Origin: Pseudomonas sp. Q11
GTDB taxonomy: Bacteria > Pseudomonadota > Gammaproteobacteria > Pseudomonadales > Pseudomonadaceae
NCBI RefSeq assembly: GCF_024494355.1
Contig: NZ_JAKNQY010000003.1
Coordinates: 255,666 to 319,665 of the forward strand
Direction: 5' to 3'
Length of the DNA stretch: 64,000 nucleotides
Shown piece by piece: positions 35,392 to 46,014 of the stretch. Made by a program: the position numbers and the translations under genes. The notes below the pieces were generated by a model, which saw nothing but the letters and a program-made list of their open reading frames with translations, ran no database searches and was not told where the DNA came from. The stretch's first letter is position 1. Every line of letters begins with the position of its first letter.

Positions 35392-37962
35392 TCAGGCCAG
35401 TTGAGGCTGTGCGCTCATGGGCTGAAGCGGCAGTAGCGGAGCGTGAGGATCGGCCTTGACCGATGCACGCCACGCCGCCAGCCATTCGGTATGCCCCTCG
35501 CTCCAGACCTGCTCATGCAGGCGGGACAGGGTCACCGGATCGCTCAGCAGCGCCAGTCGCTCGCTGTTGTTCAGGCCCGCCGGGCCAACCGTGAGGGCGT
35601 GGCGAACCCGTTCGATTCGCAGCCATTCAATCGGCTCGGCCTGGCCGTGACGCGATGTGGCCAGTGCAAAGGCCAGGGCGTTCTGTTGCGGATCGACCAC
35701 TGCCCGGATGAAACCGTCGTTCAGCGCATGCCAACGGTTTTCATGGGTGTACTGGTCGGTCGACAGCAGTTCCTGTGGCGGCGCGTATTCCTCGGGGATC
35801 AGGAACAGGCTCTCGTCGCGAGACTTCAAGCCCAGGCCCACACGGCTGGAGATCACCGATACCGGAATCGACAGCATCAGCGAACCGACGATCGGCACCA
35901 GCCACCACAAAAAGCTCGGGTTCAGCCAGATCACCAACAAGGCCCAGAGGAAGCCCAACAGGGTTTGCGGGCCGTGGCGCTTGAAGGCTTCGCTCCAGGG
36001 CGTGGAGTCGTCATCACGCTTGGGCGAATTCCAGGTCGCGGCCCAGCCCAGGAAGGCGGCAAGCACGAAGCGGGTGTGGAAAATCATCCGCACCGGCGCC
36101 AGCAGCATGGAGAACAGCATCTCCAGCAGCATCGACATCGTCACCTTGAACTTGCCACCAAACTCTTTCGCGCCCTTGGCCCAGATCAGGATGATGCTCA
36201 GCAGCTTGGGCAGGAACAGCAACACGATGGTAGTGGAGAACAGCGCGATGGCTTTTTCCGGATGCCACTGCGGCCACAACGGGTACAGCTGGCGTGGCTC
36301 GAGGAAGTACTGCGGCTCCATCAGCGTGTTCACCGCCAGCAGCGCGGTGGATAGCACCAGGAAGAAGAACCACAGCGGCGCCGACAGATAGGACATCACA
36401 CCGGTCAGGAATACCGCGCGGTGCACCGGATGCATGCCCTTGACCAGGAACAGCCGGAAGTTCATCAGGTTACCGTGACACCAGCGACGGTCACGCTTGA
36501 GTTCGTCCAGCAGGTTCGGCGGCAACTCTTCATAGCTGCCCGGCAAGTCGTAGGCAATCCAGACGCCCCAGCCGGCACGACGCATCAGCGCGGCTTCGAC
36601 GAAGTCGTGGGACAGGATGGCACCAGCGAACGCCCCTTTACCGGGCAATGGCGCCAGGGCACAGTGCTCAATGAACGGCTTCATGCGGATGATCGCGTTG
36701 TGGCCCCAGTAGTGGGATTCCCCCAACTGCCAGAAGTGCAGGCCGGCGGTGAACAGCGGGCCATACACCCGAGTGGCGAATTGCTGCATGCGCGCATACA
36801 GCGTGTCCATGCCCGAGGCGCGTGGCGCGGTCTGGATGATGCCGGCATCCGGGGTGGCTTCCATCAGGCGCACCAGGCTGGTCAGGCACTCGCCGCTCAT
36901 CACGCTGTCGGCGTCGAGCACGACCATGTACTTGTAGTCGCTGCCCCAGCGACGGCAGAAGTCGTCGAGGTTACCGCTCTTGCGCTTGACGCGACGACGA
37001 CGGCGGCGATAGAAAATCTTGCCAAAGCCTGCGGCTTCACGGCAAACATCCAGCCAGGCTTGCTGCTCGGCGACACAGATATCGGTTTCGTTACTGTCGC
37101 TGAGTACGAAGAAGTCGAAACGGTCCAGGTCCCCGGTGGCCGCAACCGACTCGAACGTGGCGCGCAAACCGGCGAACACTCGCGGCACGTCCTCGTTGCA
37201 GATCGGCATCACCAACGCGGTGCGGGCGTCCTTGGGAATCGGCTCGTTGCCGGCACTGGCACCGGAGATGCGGTACTTGTCGTGCCCGGTGAGCAACTCG
37301 AGAAACCCCATCAGCGCCGTCCAGAAACCGGCCGATACCCAGCAGAACAGGATCCCGAACAGAATCAGGATGCTGGTCTGCAATGCATAGGGCAGTACCT
37401 GGGTGGCGGTCTGCAACAGCGGCTGGTGCAGGACTTCGTCCAGGTCCACCAACGACCAGCCCTGATACGGCATGATGCCCTTCATGTACCAGCCGGCGAC
37501 GATGGTCTGGCCAAGCATCAGGATCAGCAGGATATAGCGACGGATCGAACCCACGGTGCGCCAGCGTGCGTGTGGCAGCACGCGCTCATCCTTGGGCGGC
37601 TTCGGCGGGTTGGTGCGCCCTGTGAGGCGACGCCAGGCGCGCACCAGGATGTTGGTGCGCCACGGCTCCGGGACAACCTTGGTCCGACGAATCGGCGGCG
37701 TGGCTTTGAGACAGACACGACCGCTGGCATCGAGCGCCAGCATTTCGGCGTCCTTGAGTTCTTCGGCGGTGCTCAGGGTCAGCCGACGGCCCACCGAGGC
37801 TTGCGCCGCCTCGGTGGGTGCATCGAAGGTCGAAGACGAAAGGCGCTCGTGCAACTGGCTGAACGACTTGCAGCCCGCCAGCTCGGCACGCTGCGCGTCG
37901 GTCATCGGCAAATGGGCCAGATACTCGCTGAGCGTCTCTGGCCGTACTGGAGTATTACTCAT
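35392..37962 (-). CDS. opgH: Periplasmic glucan glucosyltransferase OpgH
   Basis: An inner-membrane processive family-2 glycosyltransferase making the beta-1,2-glucan backbone of osmoregulated periplasmic glucans from UDP-glucose. It has 856 residues, with membrane helices near 140-165 and 190-215, a cytoplasmic GT domain ([31 protein letters not shown] matching the QxxRW-type motif), and several further helices around 500-680. It is the downstream partner of opgG, overlapping by eight bases. It is convergent with the accessory module. Confidence 0.96.
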   Translation of the reverse strand: MSNTPVRPETLSEYLAHLPMTDAQRAELAGCKSFSQLHERLSSSTFDAPTEAAQASVGRRLTLSTAEELKDAEMLALDASGRVCLKATPPIRRTKVVPEPWRTNILVRAWRRLTGRTNPPKPPKDERVLPHARWRTVGSIRRYILLILMLGQTIVAGWYMKGIMPYQGWSLVDLDEVLHQPLLQTATQVLPYALQTSILILFGILFCWVSAGFWTALMGFLELLTGHDKYRISGASAGNEPIPKDARTALVMPICNEDVPRVFAGLRATFESVAATGDLDRFDFFVLSDSNETDICVAEQQAWLDVCREAAGFGKIFYRRRRRRVKRKSGNLDDFCRRWGSDYKYMVVLDADSVMSGECLTSLVRLMEATPDAGIIQTAPRASGMDTLYARMQQFATRVYGPLFTAGLHFWQLGESHYWGHNAIIRMKPFIEHCALAPLPGKGAFAGAILSHDFVEAALMRRAGWGVWIAYDLPGSYEELPPNLLDELKRDRRWCHGNLMNFRLFLVKGMHPVHRAVFLTGVMSYLSAPLWFFFLVLSTALLAVNTLMEPQYFLEPRQLYPLWPQWHPEKAIALFSTTIVLLFLPKLLSIILIWAKGAKEFGGKFKVTMSMLLEMLFSMLLAPVRMIFHTRFVLAAFLGWAATWNSPKRDDDSTPWSEAFKRHGPQTLLGFLWALLVIWLNPSFLWWLVPIVGSLMLSIPVSVISSRVGLGLKSRDESLFLIPEEYAPPQELLSTDQYTHENRWHALNDGFIRAVVDPQQNALAFALATSRHGQAEPIEWLRIERVRHALTVGPAGLNNSERLALLSDPVTLSRLHEQVWSEGHTEWLAAWRASVKADPHAPLLPLQPMSAQPQLA

Positions 37963-39724
37963 CGGCGGGCAACTGATAGCTCCAGGTCTCGGTCAGGACT
38001 TGTTCAGTCGGTTCCGGTTCCTGCGGGGTTGGGGTCGACTCAGCGGCAGTGGACGCGTTATCGGCCTTGGCTTCTTTTTCCTGCTCTTTTTCTTTCGCGG
38101 TTTCCTTATCGCTCTGCTGCCTGGCGACCTTGTCAGCCTTGGCAAGGGTGGTGGTCACCGCATGGGACGCGGCTGGAGCTTCAACCGGAACCAGTGGACG
38201 GACCAGCGCGGCGCGCAATTCAGTGGACTGTTTCGGGTCTTTGATCTTCAGCCGCAAGGTCAGGCGCCAGCCCTTGGTTTCAGGGTTGTAACGCACATTA
38301 TTCTCGACGATCTCGCCGTTTTCGCCGACGCTCACCTGACTACGCACTTCCGCGTCTTCCGGCAACGCTTGCAGGGAAGGCCCCTCGAAATCCACCAGAT
38401 AAGCCACGCTGCCGTCCGGCTGACGGATCAGGTTGGACTGCTTCACGTCACCGGTCGAACGCAGGGTCTGCTTGACCCAGGCGCTGTCCGGCGAATGCAG
38501 GTTGGCTTCGTCGAGGGTCCAGTGCAGACGGTAGGCGAAGTCCAGCGGCTGACCTGGCTCAGGCAGCTTTTCCGGGCTCCAGAACGCCACGATGTTGTCG
38601 TTGGTTTCGTCGGCGGTCGGAATTTCAACCAGATCGACCGAGCCCTTGCCCCAATCGCCTTTCGGTTCGATCCAGGCACTTGGACGCTTGTCATAGCGGT
38701 CATCGAGGTCTTCGTAGTGGCTGAAGTCACGACCGCGTTGCAGCAGGCCGAAACCACGCGGGTTCTCCACCGAGAAGTTGCTCACGGCCAGGTGTTTCGG
38801 GTTGTTCAACGGGCGCCAGATCCACTCGCCGTTGCCGGCATGGATCGACAGGCCGCTGGAATCGTGCAGCTCTCGACGGTAGTTCAGGATCTTGGACGGC
38901 TGGTTGGCGCCGAACAGGAACATGCTGGTCAACGGAGCAATGCCCAGCTTGGTTACGCGATCTCGCAGGAACACGCGCGACTTCACGTCGACGACGGTGT
39001 CGGTGCCCGGACGCAGAATCATGCGATAGGCGCCGGTAGCCCGTGGCGAATCCAGCAGGGCGAAGATCACCAGGTGCTTGTCGGTCGGCCTCGGACGCTG
39101 GATCCAGAACTCGCGAAAGCGCGGGAATTCCTCACCGGATGGCAGGGCGGTATCGATGGCCAGGCCACGGGCGGACAAGCCATAAACCTGGCCCTTGCCG
39201 ATGACGCGGAAATAGCTCGCGCCCAGCATGGTCATGATTTCGTCTTGCTTGTCGGCCTTGTTGATCGGGTACAGCACGCGAAAACCGGCGTAGCCCAGTT
39301 TTTCAGTGGACTTGGGGTCGAACTTGACGTCACCGAAATCGAAGCGCGTCGGGTCATACTTGATTTCATCGACGGTGGTCGCGGTGATCTCGTTGATCTT
39401 CACCGGCGTATCGAAATGCATGCCCTGGTGATAGAAGGACAGCCTGAACGGTGTCTTCTGATCGGCCCACTCGGCTTTTTCGGTGCGGAAACGGATTTTT
39501 TGATAGTCAGCGAATTTCATTTCGCGGAATTCGTTCGGCAGATTGCTGCGCGGGGCTTCGAATTTTTGCCCGGCCAGTTCTTGAGCCTTCGCCGATACAT
39601 CATCCAGGCTGAATGCCCACAGTTGGCCCGCGCCAAACAGGCACAGCAGGGCCGAGCCCGCTACCAGAGCGTTTCTAAACCGTTTGGCAGTCATTTTTGG
39701 TGCATTACAGGGACTAACAATCAC
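37955..39724 (-). CDS. opgG: Periplasmic glucan biosynthesis protein OpgG
   Basis: A periplasmic protein required for branching or release of osmoregulated glucans. It has 589 residues from the GTG at 39724. That start is favoured by GAGGG six bases upstream; an ATG ten codons later (39694) directly before the signal peptide ([24 protein letters not shown]) is the alternative. The mature beta-sandwich begins [17 protein letters not shown]-terminal Lys/Glu-rich stretch ([17 protein letters not shown]) and a Pro/Thr tail extend beyond the usual fold. It is first gene of opgGH. Confidence 0.93.
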   Translation of the reverse strand: MIVSPCNAPKMTAKRFRNALVAGSALLCLFGAGQLWAFSLDDVSAKAQELAGQKFEAPRSNLPNEFREMKFADYQKIRFRTEKAEWADQKTPFRLSFYHQGMHFDTPVKINEITATTVDEIKYDPTRFDFGDVKFDPKSTEKLGYAGFRVLYPINKADKQDEIMTMLGASYFRVIGKGQVYGLSARGLAIDTALPSGEEFPRFREFWIQRPRPTDKHLVIFALLDSPRATGAYRMILRPGTDTVVDVKSRVFLRDRVTKLGIAPLTSMFLFGANQPSKILNYRRELHDSSGLSIHAGNGEWIWRPLNNPKHLAVSNFSVENPRGFGLLQRGRDFSHYEDLDDRYDKRPSAWIEPKGDWGKGSVDLVEIPTADETNDNIVAFWSPEKLPEPGQPLDFAYRLHWTLDEANLHSPDSAWVKQTLRSTGDVKQSNLIRQPDGSVAYLVDFEGPSLQALPEDAEVRSQVSVGENGEIVENNVRYNPETKGWRLTLRLKIKDPKQSTELRAALVRPLVPVEAPAASHAVTTTLAKADKVARQQSDKETAKEKEQEKEAKADNASTAAESTPTPQEPEPTEQVLTETWSYQLPADE

Positions 39725-40043
39725 GAGCAACCCTCGCCGAAAACAGATCAAAAAACCAACGGCCAGATAAAGTATCTGCACGGTAACGGCATTGAAAACC
39801 GCACCTGCAGGCCACTCTTGCCAAGTTGGCGAGCATTGTTCCGACTCCGATGGGACAAAATGATTCCCCAAACGGCCCAGGACAAGTCTCTACCTAAGTC
39901 AAATGGACCAACGAACGCTGGTCCCCCGTAGCGCGCGATTATCTAGTAGCCCGCGTGACAACGCATCAGGGGTAACAAAGTATTTATCGAGAAAACTCCC
40001 TGTTTTGCCTCGAAACAGGACCGAAAAGATGTTTCAAACGCTT
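39725..40043. other. Gene-free stretch between opgG and dtd
   Basis: 319 bases. It should hold the opgG promoter on the minus strand; no strong -35/-10 pair stands out. The CCTGTTT/AAACAGG hairpin (listed separately) lies near its right end. Nothing else is recognised. Confidence 0.6.
39999..40019 (-). terminator. Possible terminator of pip-dtd
   Basis: CCTGTTT - TGCCTCG - AAACAGG, then GAGTTTTC in the minus-strand RNA, 25-45 bases after the dtd stop. The T-run is short. Confidence 0.45.
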
Positions 40044-40481
40044 TCAGACCTGTAACAGGAAGGTTACCGGGCCGTCGTTGACCAGATGCACCTGCATGTC
40101 GGCGCCGAATCTACCTGATGCCACAGTGCCATGCACCTGTTTCGCCTGGCTTACCAAATAGCTGAATAACGATTCGCCCAGGGCCGGAGGCGCAGCTGTC
40201 GAAAAGCTTGGGCGCAAGCCGCTTTTGGTGTCCGCCGCCAGCGTGAACTGCGACACCAGCAACAGGCCGCCGCCGACATCCGTCAGGGACAGGTTCATCT
40301 TGCCTTCGGCGTCGCTGAATACTCGATAGTTCAACAATTTGTGCAGCAGTTTGTCGGCACTGGCCTGGGTATCCTCGGGCTCGACCGCCACCAGCACCAG
40401 CAGGCCCTGATCCACCGCGCCAACGATTTCCCCCGCGACTTCGACACGGGCGCCGCGGACCCGTTGCAACAAGCCCTTCAT
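40044..40481 (-). CDS. dtd: D-aminoacyl-tRNA deacylase
   Basis: Hydrolyses D-aminoacyl-tRNAs (and Gly-tRNA-Ala), protecting translation. It has 145 residues with both family active-site motifs: [17 protein letters not shown] and the terminal [11 protein letters not shown] containing the Gly-cisPro pair. The start overlaps the pip stop by four bases (ATGA), so it is co-translated with pip. Confidence 0.97.
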   Translation of the reverse strand: MKGLLQRVRGARVEVAGEIVGAVDQGLLVLVAVEPEDTQASADKLLHKLLNYRVFSDAEGKMNLSLTDVGGGLLLVSQFTLAADTKSGLRPSFSTAAPPALGESLFSYLVSQAKQVHGTVASGRFGADMQVHLVNDGPVTFLLQV

Positions 40482-41449
40482 GCTTCTTCAGGCGGTAAAT
40501 CAAGCAGGCGCCGGGCCATTTGAGCGGCGGCGCGCACCAAAGCGTCGGTGATACCTGGCTCCGAAGCGGCGTGACCGGCGTCGCGGATCACCTGCAATTC
40601 ACTGTTGGGCCAGTTCTGGTGCAGCTCCCAGGCATTGTCCAGCGGGCAGATCACGTCGTAGCGGCCGTGCACGATGACGCCCGGCAGATGGGCGATCTTG
40701 CCCATGTCACGGATCAACTGATTGGGTTCGAGGAAAGCATTGTTGGTGAAGTAATGGCACTCGATCCGGGCAATCGACAACGCACGCTGCGGCTCGGAGA
40801 AGCGATCGACCACCAGCGGGTTCGGGCGCAGGGTCGCGGTACGGCCTTCCCAGGTCGACCAGGCCTTGGCCGCGTGCATCTGGGCGATCTGGTCATTACC
40901 CGTCAGGCGTTTGTGGAAGGCACCGAGCAGGTCGTCGCGTTCGTCCAGGGGGATCGGCGCGATGTAGTCCTGCCAGTAATCGGGGAACAGGCGACTGGCA
41001 CCGGCCTGGTAGAACCACTCGATTTCCTGCGGACGGCAGAGAAAGATCCCACGCAGAATCAGGCCATGTACCCGCTCGGGATGGGTCTGGGCGTAAGCCA
41101 AGGCCAGGGTCGAGCCCCAGGAGCCGCCAAACAGCACCCACTTTTCGATGCCCAGATGTTTGCGGATGCGCTCCAGGTCTTCGACCAGATCCCAGGTGGT
41201 GTTGTTTTCAAGGCTGGCATGAGGGGTGGAACGACCACAGCCGCGCTGGTCGAAGGTGACGATGCGGTACAGGTTCGGATCGAAATAGCGGCGGCTCTGG
41301 GCATCGCAACCGGCACCCGGGCCGCCGTGAATGAACACCACAGGCAGCCCTTCCGGGGAACCGCTTTCATCGACATAGAGCGTGTGGGTGTCATCGACAG
41401 CCAGATCGTGCCGGGCATGAGGTTTGATCTGCGGGTACAAAGTCTGCAT
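40478..41449 (-). CDS. pip: Proline iminopeptidase
   Basis: An S33-family alpha/beta hydrolase removing N-terminal proline from peptides; cytoplasmic, 323 residues. HGGPGAG forms the oxyanion region, [10 protein letters not shown] the nucleophile elbow, and the late GRYDVICP and DAGHAASE supply the acid and base. The ATG at 41449 ([16 protein letters not shown]) has GGAGC upstream; the frame extends to 41476 without similarity. Coupled to dtd. Confidence 0.95.
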   Translation of the reverse strand: MQTLYPQIKPHARHDLAVDDTHTLYVDESGSPEGLPVVFIHGGPGAGCDAQSRRYFDPNLYRIVTFDQRGCGRSTPHASLENNTTWDLVEDLERIRKHLGIEKWVLFGGSWGSTLALAYAQTHPERVHGLILRGIFLCRPQEIEWFYQAGASRLFPDYWQDYIAPIPLDERDDLLGAFHKRLTGNDQIAQMHAAKAWSTWEGRTATLRPNPLVVDRFSEPQRALSIARIECHYFTNNAFLEPNQLIRDMGKIAHLPGVIVHGRYDVICPLDNAWELHQNWPNSELQVIRDAGHAASEPGITDALVRAAAQMARRLLDLPPEEA

Positions 41450-41554
41450 TGCGCGCTCCGTAAGGGGTCGAGTCATCCCTGGGGGGACTTCTATTTAATC
41501 TGCCGTCCGGCATCATAAACCCGAATTACCCGAATGAGCATGTCCCCTGCGCAG

Positions 41555-42469
41555 TCAAAGCGTGTCAGCCAGATAAGCCAGCAGTGTGCGATACATCTGA
41601 TCGACCTCCGGCACCATGCCTCGGCCCCGCAGGCAGCCATGGATCAGGCCCTCGCCGACATACAAGGAAGCGCTCACCCCGGCGATGTTCAGCCGCTCGC
41701 TATAAAGGACACCGTCATCGCGCAACGGGTCCCATTGCGCCACGACAACCAACGCTGGTGACAGGCCGCCCAGGTCATCGGCGAGCAACGGCATGGCGTA
41801 GCAGGTCGGTTGCACGCCGCGCAGGTAGAGCGCGCTGTACCCCTCCAGCTCGCTGCTGCTCAGCAGCGGCGCGTCGGCACATTCGTGGCGTGAAGGCAGA
41901 TGCGCGGAGCCACCGAGGGCGGGGTAAATCAGCACCTGCGCCCGCGGTAGCGCTTGCCCGGCATCGCGCAAGGCCAGGCATAAGGCGGCGGCGAGATTGC
42001 CTCCGGCGCTGTCACCGGCCACCACCCGGCGACGTGGGTCGATGGCAAAAGGGGCGGCCGCCAAATGTCGCCACACGGCGAGGCAGTCTTCGAAACCGGC
42101 GGGGAATGGATGCTCCGGCGCCAGTCGATAATCCACCGCCAGCACCAGCACGCCGAGGGTCGCGGCCAGTTCCATGCAGATGAAGTCGTGGGAGTCCAGA
42201 TCGCCCACGACCCAACCACCACCGTGCAAATAAAAGATGCATGGCCAGCCTGCGAGCGGCGCGGCACGCCGCGGGTGATAGGCCCGTACGGCCACGCCGG
42301 CCAGCTCCAGATCCTCGATGACCAACGTCGGCGGGCATGCCGGGGTGAGCGCCCGGCACATTTGGCTGTAGGCCTGGCGCCAACCGGCGAGGCTGTCGTC
42401 CGGGCTGTTGAAGCTCAGGGTTTTGTCGATGAAGGCTGACATCTGTTCAGAGAGTGGATATGAGGCCAT
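41555..42469 (-). CDS. Alpha/beta hydrolase of the hormone-sensitive lipase family
   Basis: A 304-residue esterase-like enzyme from the ATG at 42469. The HSL-family signature HGGGWVVG (oxyanion hole) and GDSAGG (nucleophile elbow) are clear; WDPLRDDG and the late GLIHG supply the acid and histidine. No signal peptide, so probably cytosolic and acting on short acyl esters. A TTG or GTG a few codons upstream is possible, as no good ribosome binding site marks the start. It stands alone, with no evident operon partner. Confidence 0.85.
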   Translation of the reverse strand: MASYPLSEQMSAFIDKTLSFNSPDDSLAGWRQAYSQMCRALTPACPPTLVIEDLELAGVAVRAYHPRRAAPLAGWPCIFYLHGGGWVVGDLDSHDFICMELAATLGVLVLAVDYRLAPEHPFPAGFEDCLAVWRHLAAAPFAIDPRRRVVAGDSAGGNLAAALCLALRDAGQALPRAQVLIYPALGGSAHLPSRHECADAPLLSSSELEGYSALYLRGVQPTCYAMPLLADDLGGLSPALVVVAQWDPLRDDGVLYSERLNIAGVSASLYVGEGLIHGCLRGRGMVPEVDQMYRTLLAYLADTL

Positions 42470-42490
42470 GAAGAACACCAACTATTAAAA

Positions 42491-42582
42491 TGTGGGAGCA
42501 AGGCTTGCCCGCGATGGCGGTGGTGCATCCGATAGTGATGTCGACTGACCCATCGCTATCGCGGGCAAGCCTTGCTCCCACA
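42491..42582. repeat. REP-type inverted repeat pair, variant of family A
   Basis: GTGGGAGCAAGGCTTGCCCG and its complement face each other, about 20 bases upstream of the esterase start. Its right edge is the seed of the 19-base tandem repeat that follows. Confidence 0.88.
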
Positions 42583-42655
42583 GATAAATCACTCCACCCA
42601 GATAAATCATCCCACCACGGATAAATCATCCCGCCACAGATAAATCACCCCGCCA
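42581..42655. repeat. Four-copy 19-base tandem repeat
   Basis: Units CAGATAAATCA[CT]CCC[AG]CCA of 18, 19, 19 and 19 bases begin at the final bases of the REP pair and end 13 bases before the next gene's stop region. A small minisatellite. Confidence 0.8.
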
Positions 42656-42667
42656 CAGCCAGGCAGC

Positions 42668-43615
42668 TCAGTTTTTGAGACTGGCCTGCACCGCCGCCAC
42701 GCCATCCTTGCCGTCAAAACTGGTCACCCCGACGAGCCAGCGCTGAAGATCCTCGGGATGCTCACGCAGCCATTGCCGGGCGACGTCCTGGGGTGTCTGG
42801 CGCGCCATGATCGGCACCATCAACTGGCTTTCCTGGGCGGCGGTGAAGGTGAGGTTTTCCAGCAAGCGGTTCACGTTCGGACAACGCTGGGCGTAGTCCG
42901 GCGCGGTCACGGTGGAGACGGTTGCGGCGCCTTCGTTCGGGCCGTAGACGTCTTCGCTGCCCGTCAGGTAGGTGATGTTCATATTGATGTTCATCGGGTG
43001 CGGTGTCCAACCGACGAACACCACGAACTCCTTGCGATTCACCGCCCGCTGCACAGCGGCCAGCATCCCGGCCTCACCGGACTCGATCAGTTTGAAGTCC
43101 TTGAGACCGAAGTGATTGGTTTCAATCATGGTCTTGATGGTGGTGTTGGCGCCGCTCCCCGGCTCGATGCCATAGATTTTGCCGCCGAGCTGCTCCTTGA
43201 ATCGGGCGATGTCAGCGAAAGTCTTGAGGCCGGCTGCGGCCACATAGTCCGGCACCGCCAGCGTGGCCTGGGCATCGGCCAGGCTCGGCTGGTCCAGGAC
43301 CCTCACCTGGTTGGCCGCCAGGAACGGCGCGATGTTGTTGTCCATCGCCGGTTTCCAGTAGCCCAGGAAAATATCGAGGCGCTTGTCGCGGATGCCGGCG
43401 AAGATGATCTGCTGCACGGCGCTGGTCTGTTTGCTTTCATAGCCCAGGCCCGTGAGCAACACGTCAGCCATGCCACTGGTGGCGATCACGTCGGTCCAGT
43501 TGACCACGCCCATGCGTACGGTCTGGCAGGACGCAGGCTCTGCGGCCATCACCCCGGTGCTGAGTATTGCGCTACCGCAGAAGATCGACAGCCAGCGTTT
43601 GAACAGTCTTTTCAT
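42668..43615 (-). CDS. Choline/betaine-type ABC transporter substrate-binding protein (ChoX-like)
   Basis: A 315-residue periplasmic binding protein with a signal peptide (MKRLFKRWLSIFCGSAILSTG ending AEPA; 20-residue limit shortens this to its core WLSIFCGSAILSTGVMA). The mature start CQTVRMGVVNWTDVIATSG and the block LGYWKPAMDNNIAPFL are typical of the ChoX/CaiX quaternary-amine group (OpuAC fold). No permease or ATPase gene is adjacent; it must use a transporter encoded elsewhere, possibly the hut importer at 49372-51050. It lies downstream of hutG. The ATG at 43615 precedes the signal peptide; upstream frame is repeat. Confidence 0.82.
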   Translation of the reverse strand: MKRLFKRWLSIFCGSAILSTGVMAAEPASCQTVRMGVVNWTDVIATSGMADVLLTGLGYESKQTSAVQQIIFAGIRDKRLDIFLGYWKPAMDNNIAPFLAANQVRVLDQPSLADAQATLAVPDYVAAAGLKTFADIARFKEQLGGKIYGIEPGSGANTTIKTMIETNHFGLKDFKLIESGEAGMLAAVQRAVNRKEFVVFVGWTPHPMNINMNITYLTGSEDVYGPNEGAATVSTVTAPDYAQRCPNVNRLLENLTFTAAQESQLMVPIMARQTPQDVARQWLREHPEDLQRWLVGVTSFDGKDGVAAVQASLKN

Positions 43616-43762
43616 CGGGAAGGTCTCGTGCGGCAGCGGATTATTGTAGGCCGGTGTCTTGCTGCACCGTGCCCGAAACATTACGCAGCGTCGAGGGGAG
43701 AAAGGTGAACTGTGGCGACCCGGTTTTGCACGGTGGCGACAGGTTGTTGCAATGAAGGCTGT

Positions 43763-43857
43763 TGTGGCGAGGGAGCTTGCTCCCGCTGGGCTGCGCAGCG
43801 GCCCCAAAATTTTGCGAGCGCTACGCACTCGAGCGGGAGCAAGCTCCCTCGCCACAA
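43763..43857. repeat. Inverted repeat pair, family C
   Basis: GTGGCGAGGGAGCTTGCTCC ... GGAGCAAGCTCCCTCGCCAC, about 95 bases in all, with an inner GCTGCGCAGC palindrome, between hutG and the ChoX-like gene. Confidence 0.88.
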
Positions 43858-43875
43858 AAGCTGCCTCACCACAGA

Positions 43876-44679
43876 TTATTGTTTGTAGGCCTGCCGCCCC
43901 CACGCCAACAAGCCTTCCAGCAATTCCTTGAGCACCACTTGGGTCGGCACCGCCAGATCCGCGCGGTAGTTGAACGGTTCGAACTCTTCCATGTAGGTGC
44001 TTTGGCACAGCTCCAGTTGCACCGCGTGGATGTGCTCGGCCGGGTTGCCGTAGTGCCGGGTGATGTGTCCGCCCTTGAAGCGCCCGTTGAGCACATGGGT
44101 GAACTCACCGTGGCGAGCGCAGATGGCTTCGAGCTGGCTGGCTAGCGTCGGGGCGCAACTGGCGCCGTTGAAAGTGCCCAGGTTGAAGTCCGGCAACTTG
44201 CCGTCGAACAGGTGTGGGATTACCGAACGGATCGAGTGGGCGTCGAACAGCAAGGCATAGCCGAATTCGGCCTTGAGCCGCGCCAGTTCCTGTCGCAGGG
44301 CCTGGTGGTAAGGCGCCCAGATCTGCTGCAAATAAGTCGTCCGCTGCGCGGCGGACGGCTCCAGCCCCTGGCGAAACAACGGTACGCCATCGAACAGGAT
44401 CGAAGGATACAAACCGGTGGTGGCACCGACGTACATCGGCTTGTCATCGTCGGGCCGGTTCAGATCAATCACGAACCGTGAATATTCAGCGGCCAGGGTA
44501 CTGGCCCCCAGTTCGGCGGCGAATTCGTAGAGCTTAGGAATATGCCAGTCGGTGTCCGGCAGGCTTTGCGCCTCGGGGATCAAGCCGGCCTTCACCGCCG
44601 GCGTCAGGCGCAGGCCGCCGTGAGGCATGCTGATCAACAGCGGCACGCGCCCTTGCTTGAAATTCAGGACCTTCTCCAC
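43876..44679 (-). CDS. hutG: N-formylglutamate deformylase
   Basis: Last step of the five-step histidine pathway: N-formyl-L-glutamate to glutamate and formate. It has 267 residues of the FGase family; SMPHGG near residue 17, the YSRFVIDLNRPDD block, and FDAHSIRS carry the metal ligands expected for this family. The GTG start at 44679 has AAGGAG upstream. It lies 11 bases after hutI, in operon. Confidence 0.96.
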   Translation of the reverse strand: MEKVLNFKQGRVPLLISMPHGGLRLTPAVKAGLIPEAQSLPDTDWHIPKLYEFAAELGASTLAAEYSRFVIDLNRPDDDKPMYVGATTGLYPSILFDGVPLFRQGLEPSAAQRTTYLQQIWAPYHQALRQELARLKAEFGYALLFDAHSIRSVIPHLFDGKLPDFNLGTFNGASCAPTLASQLEAICARHGEFTHVLNGRFKGGHITRHYGNPAEHIHAVQLELCQSTYMEEFEPFNYRADLAVPTQVVLKELLEGLLAWGRQAYKQ

Positions 44680-44690
44680 AACCGTTCTCC

Positions 44691-45893
44691 TTAATCGATT
44701 TCGACGCCGTGACGCACGACGCGTTTTTCCAGATCGCCACCGAGCCAGTACGACAGGTCGGCCGGGCGGTCGATCTGCCAGGCGACAAAATCCGCCACCT
44801 TGCCGGCCTCCAGCGAACCGTGGGTAGCGGCCATGCCCAGGGCTCTGGCCGCATGAATCGTCGCCCCGGCCAGGGCTTCTTCAGGGGTCATGCGAAAGCA
44901 GGTGCAGGCCATGTTCAACATCAAGCGCAACGACAGCGCCGGCGAGGTGCCGGGGTTGAGGTCGCTGGCGACGGCGATCTTCACACCATGTTTGCGCAGG
45001 GCGTCCATGGGCGGCAGCTGGGTTTCGCGCAGGAAATAAAATGCCCCCGGCAGCAGCACCGCCACCGTGCCGGATTCGGCCATGGCCCTGGCGTCGTCCT
45101 CGGTCATGAACTCCAGATGATCGGCCGACAGCGCCTGATAACGGGCCGCCAGGCTTGAACCGTGCAGCGACGACAATTGTTCGGCGTGCAGCTTCACCGG
45201 CAGGCCCAGTTGTTGGGCAGTGATAAACACCCGCTCGACCTGCGCCGGGGAAAACGCCAGGTACTCGCAAAATGCATCCACCGCATCCACCAGCCCTTCG
45301 GCGGCCAGCGCCGGGAGCATCTCGGTGCAGATGTGCTCGATGTAGTCATCGGCGCGATCAGTGTATTCCGGCGGCAAGGCGTGAGCCGCCAGGCACGTGC
45401 TGCGCACGCTGACCGGCAGTTGCTCACCGAGACGACGGATGACCCGCAGGATCTTGCGTTCGCTGGCCAGGTCAAGGCCGTAGCCGGACTTGATTTCCAC
45501 CGTGGTTACGCCATCGCGCATCAGGCTTTTCAGGCGTTGGGCGGCGCTGCTGAACAGTTCATCTTCGCTGGCGGCCCGGGTAGCACGCACGGTGCTGGCG
45601 ATGCCCCCGCCGGCCGCTGCGATTTCGGCGTAGCTGACACCCTGCAGGCGCTGTTCGAATTCACCGCTGCGGTTGCCACCGAACACCGTGTGGGTGTGAC
45701 AGTCGATCAGCCCCGGAGTGACCCAGGCACCCTTGAGGTCGTTGACGGCCGGGTAGTCACCGGCCGGCAGCGCGGTACGCGGGCCGATCCATTCAATGAG
45801 CTCGCCGTGGGTGACGATGGCGGCGTCTTCGATGATCGAGTAGACGCCCTGGGCCATGGTGGCGGCGTGGCAGTTTTGCCAGAGAGTTTTCAT
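44691..45893 (-). CDS. hutI: Imidazolonepropionase
   Basis: Third step: imidazolone-5-propionate to formimino-glutamate. A 400-residue amidohydrolase with [13 protein letters not shown] (metal HxH plus substrate arginine), [14 protein letters not shown], and [12 protein letters not shown]. The ATG at 45893 follows AGGAAACCGGG. It lies downstream of hutH across a REP pair and upstream of hutG. Confidence 0.97.
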   Translation of the reverse strand: MKTLWQNCHAATMAQGVYSIIEDAAIVTHGELIEWIGPRTALPAGDYPAVNDLKGAWVTPGLIDCHTHTVFGGNRSGEFEQRLQGVSYAEIAAAGGGIASTVRATRAASEDELFSSAAQRLKSLMRDGVTTVEIKSGYGLDLASERKILRVIRRLGEQLPVSVRSTCLAAHALPPEYTDRADDYIEHICTEMLPALAAEGLVDAVDAFCEYLAFSPAQVERVFITAQQLGLPVKLHAEQLSSLHGSSLAARYQALSADHLEFMTEDDARAMAESGTVAVLLPGAFYFLRETQLPPMDALRKHGVKIAVASDLNPGTSPALSLRLMLNMACTCFRMTPEEALAGATIHAARALGMAATHGSLEAGKVADFVAWQIDRPADLSYWLGGDLEKRVVRHGVEID

Positions 45894-45922
45894 CCCGGTT
45901 TCCTCGAATTATTGAAGATCGA

Positions 45923-46008
45923 ATCGCGAGCAGGCTCGCTCCCACAAGGACTTCCGGTGTGCCGGGGCTCTACACCAACCCCCTGTGGGAGCGAGCCTGC
46001 TCGCGATG
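45923..46008. repeat. REP-type inverted repeat pair, family A
   Basis: Facing family A units between hutH and hutI, starting within ten bases of the hutH stop. It would form a long hairpin inside the hut transcript. Confidence 0.9.
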
Positions 46009-46014
46009 ATGTCC

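Noticed and set aside
42668..44008. 446-residue form of the ChoX-like protein
   Set aside because: The upstream 131 codons translate a family C repeat and hutG 3' sequence; the signal peptide begins at 43615.
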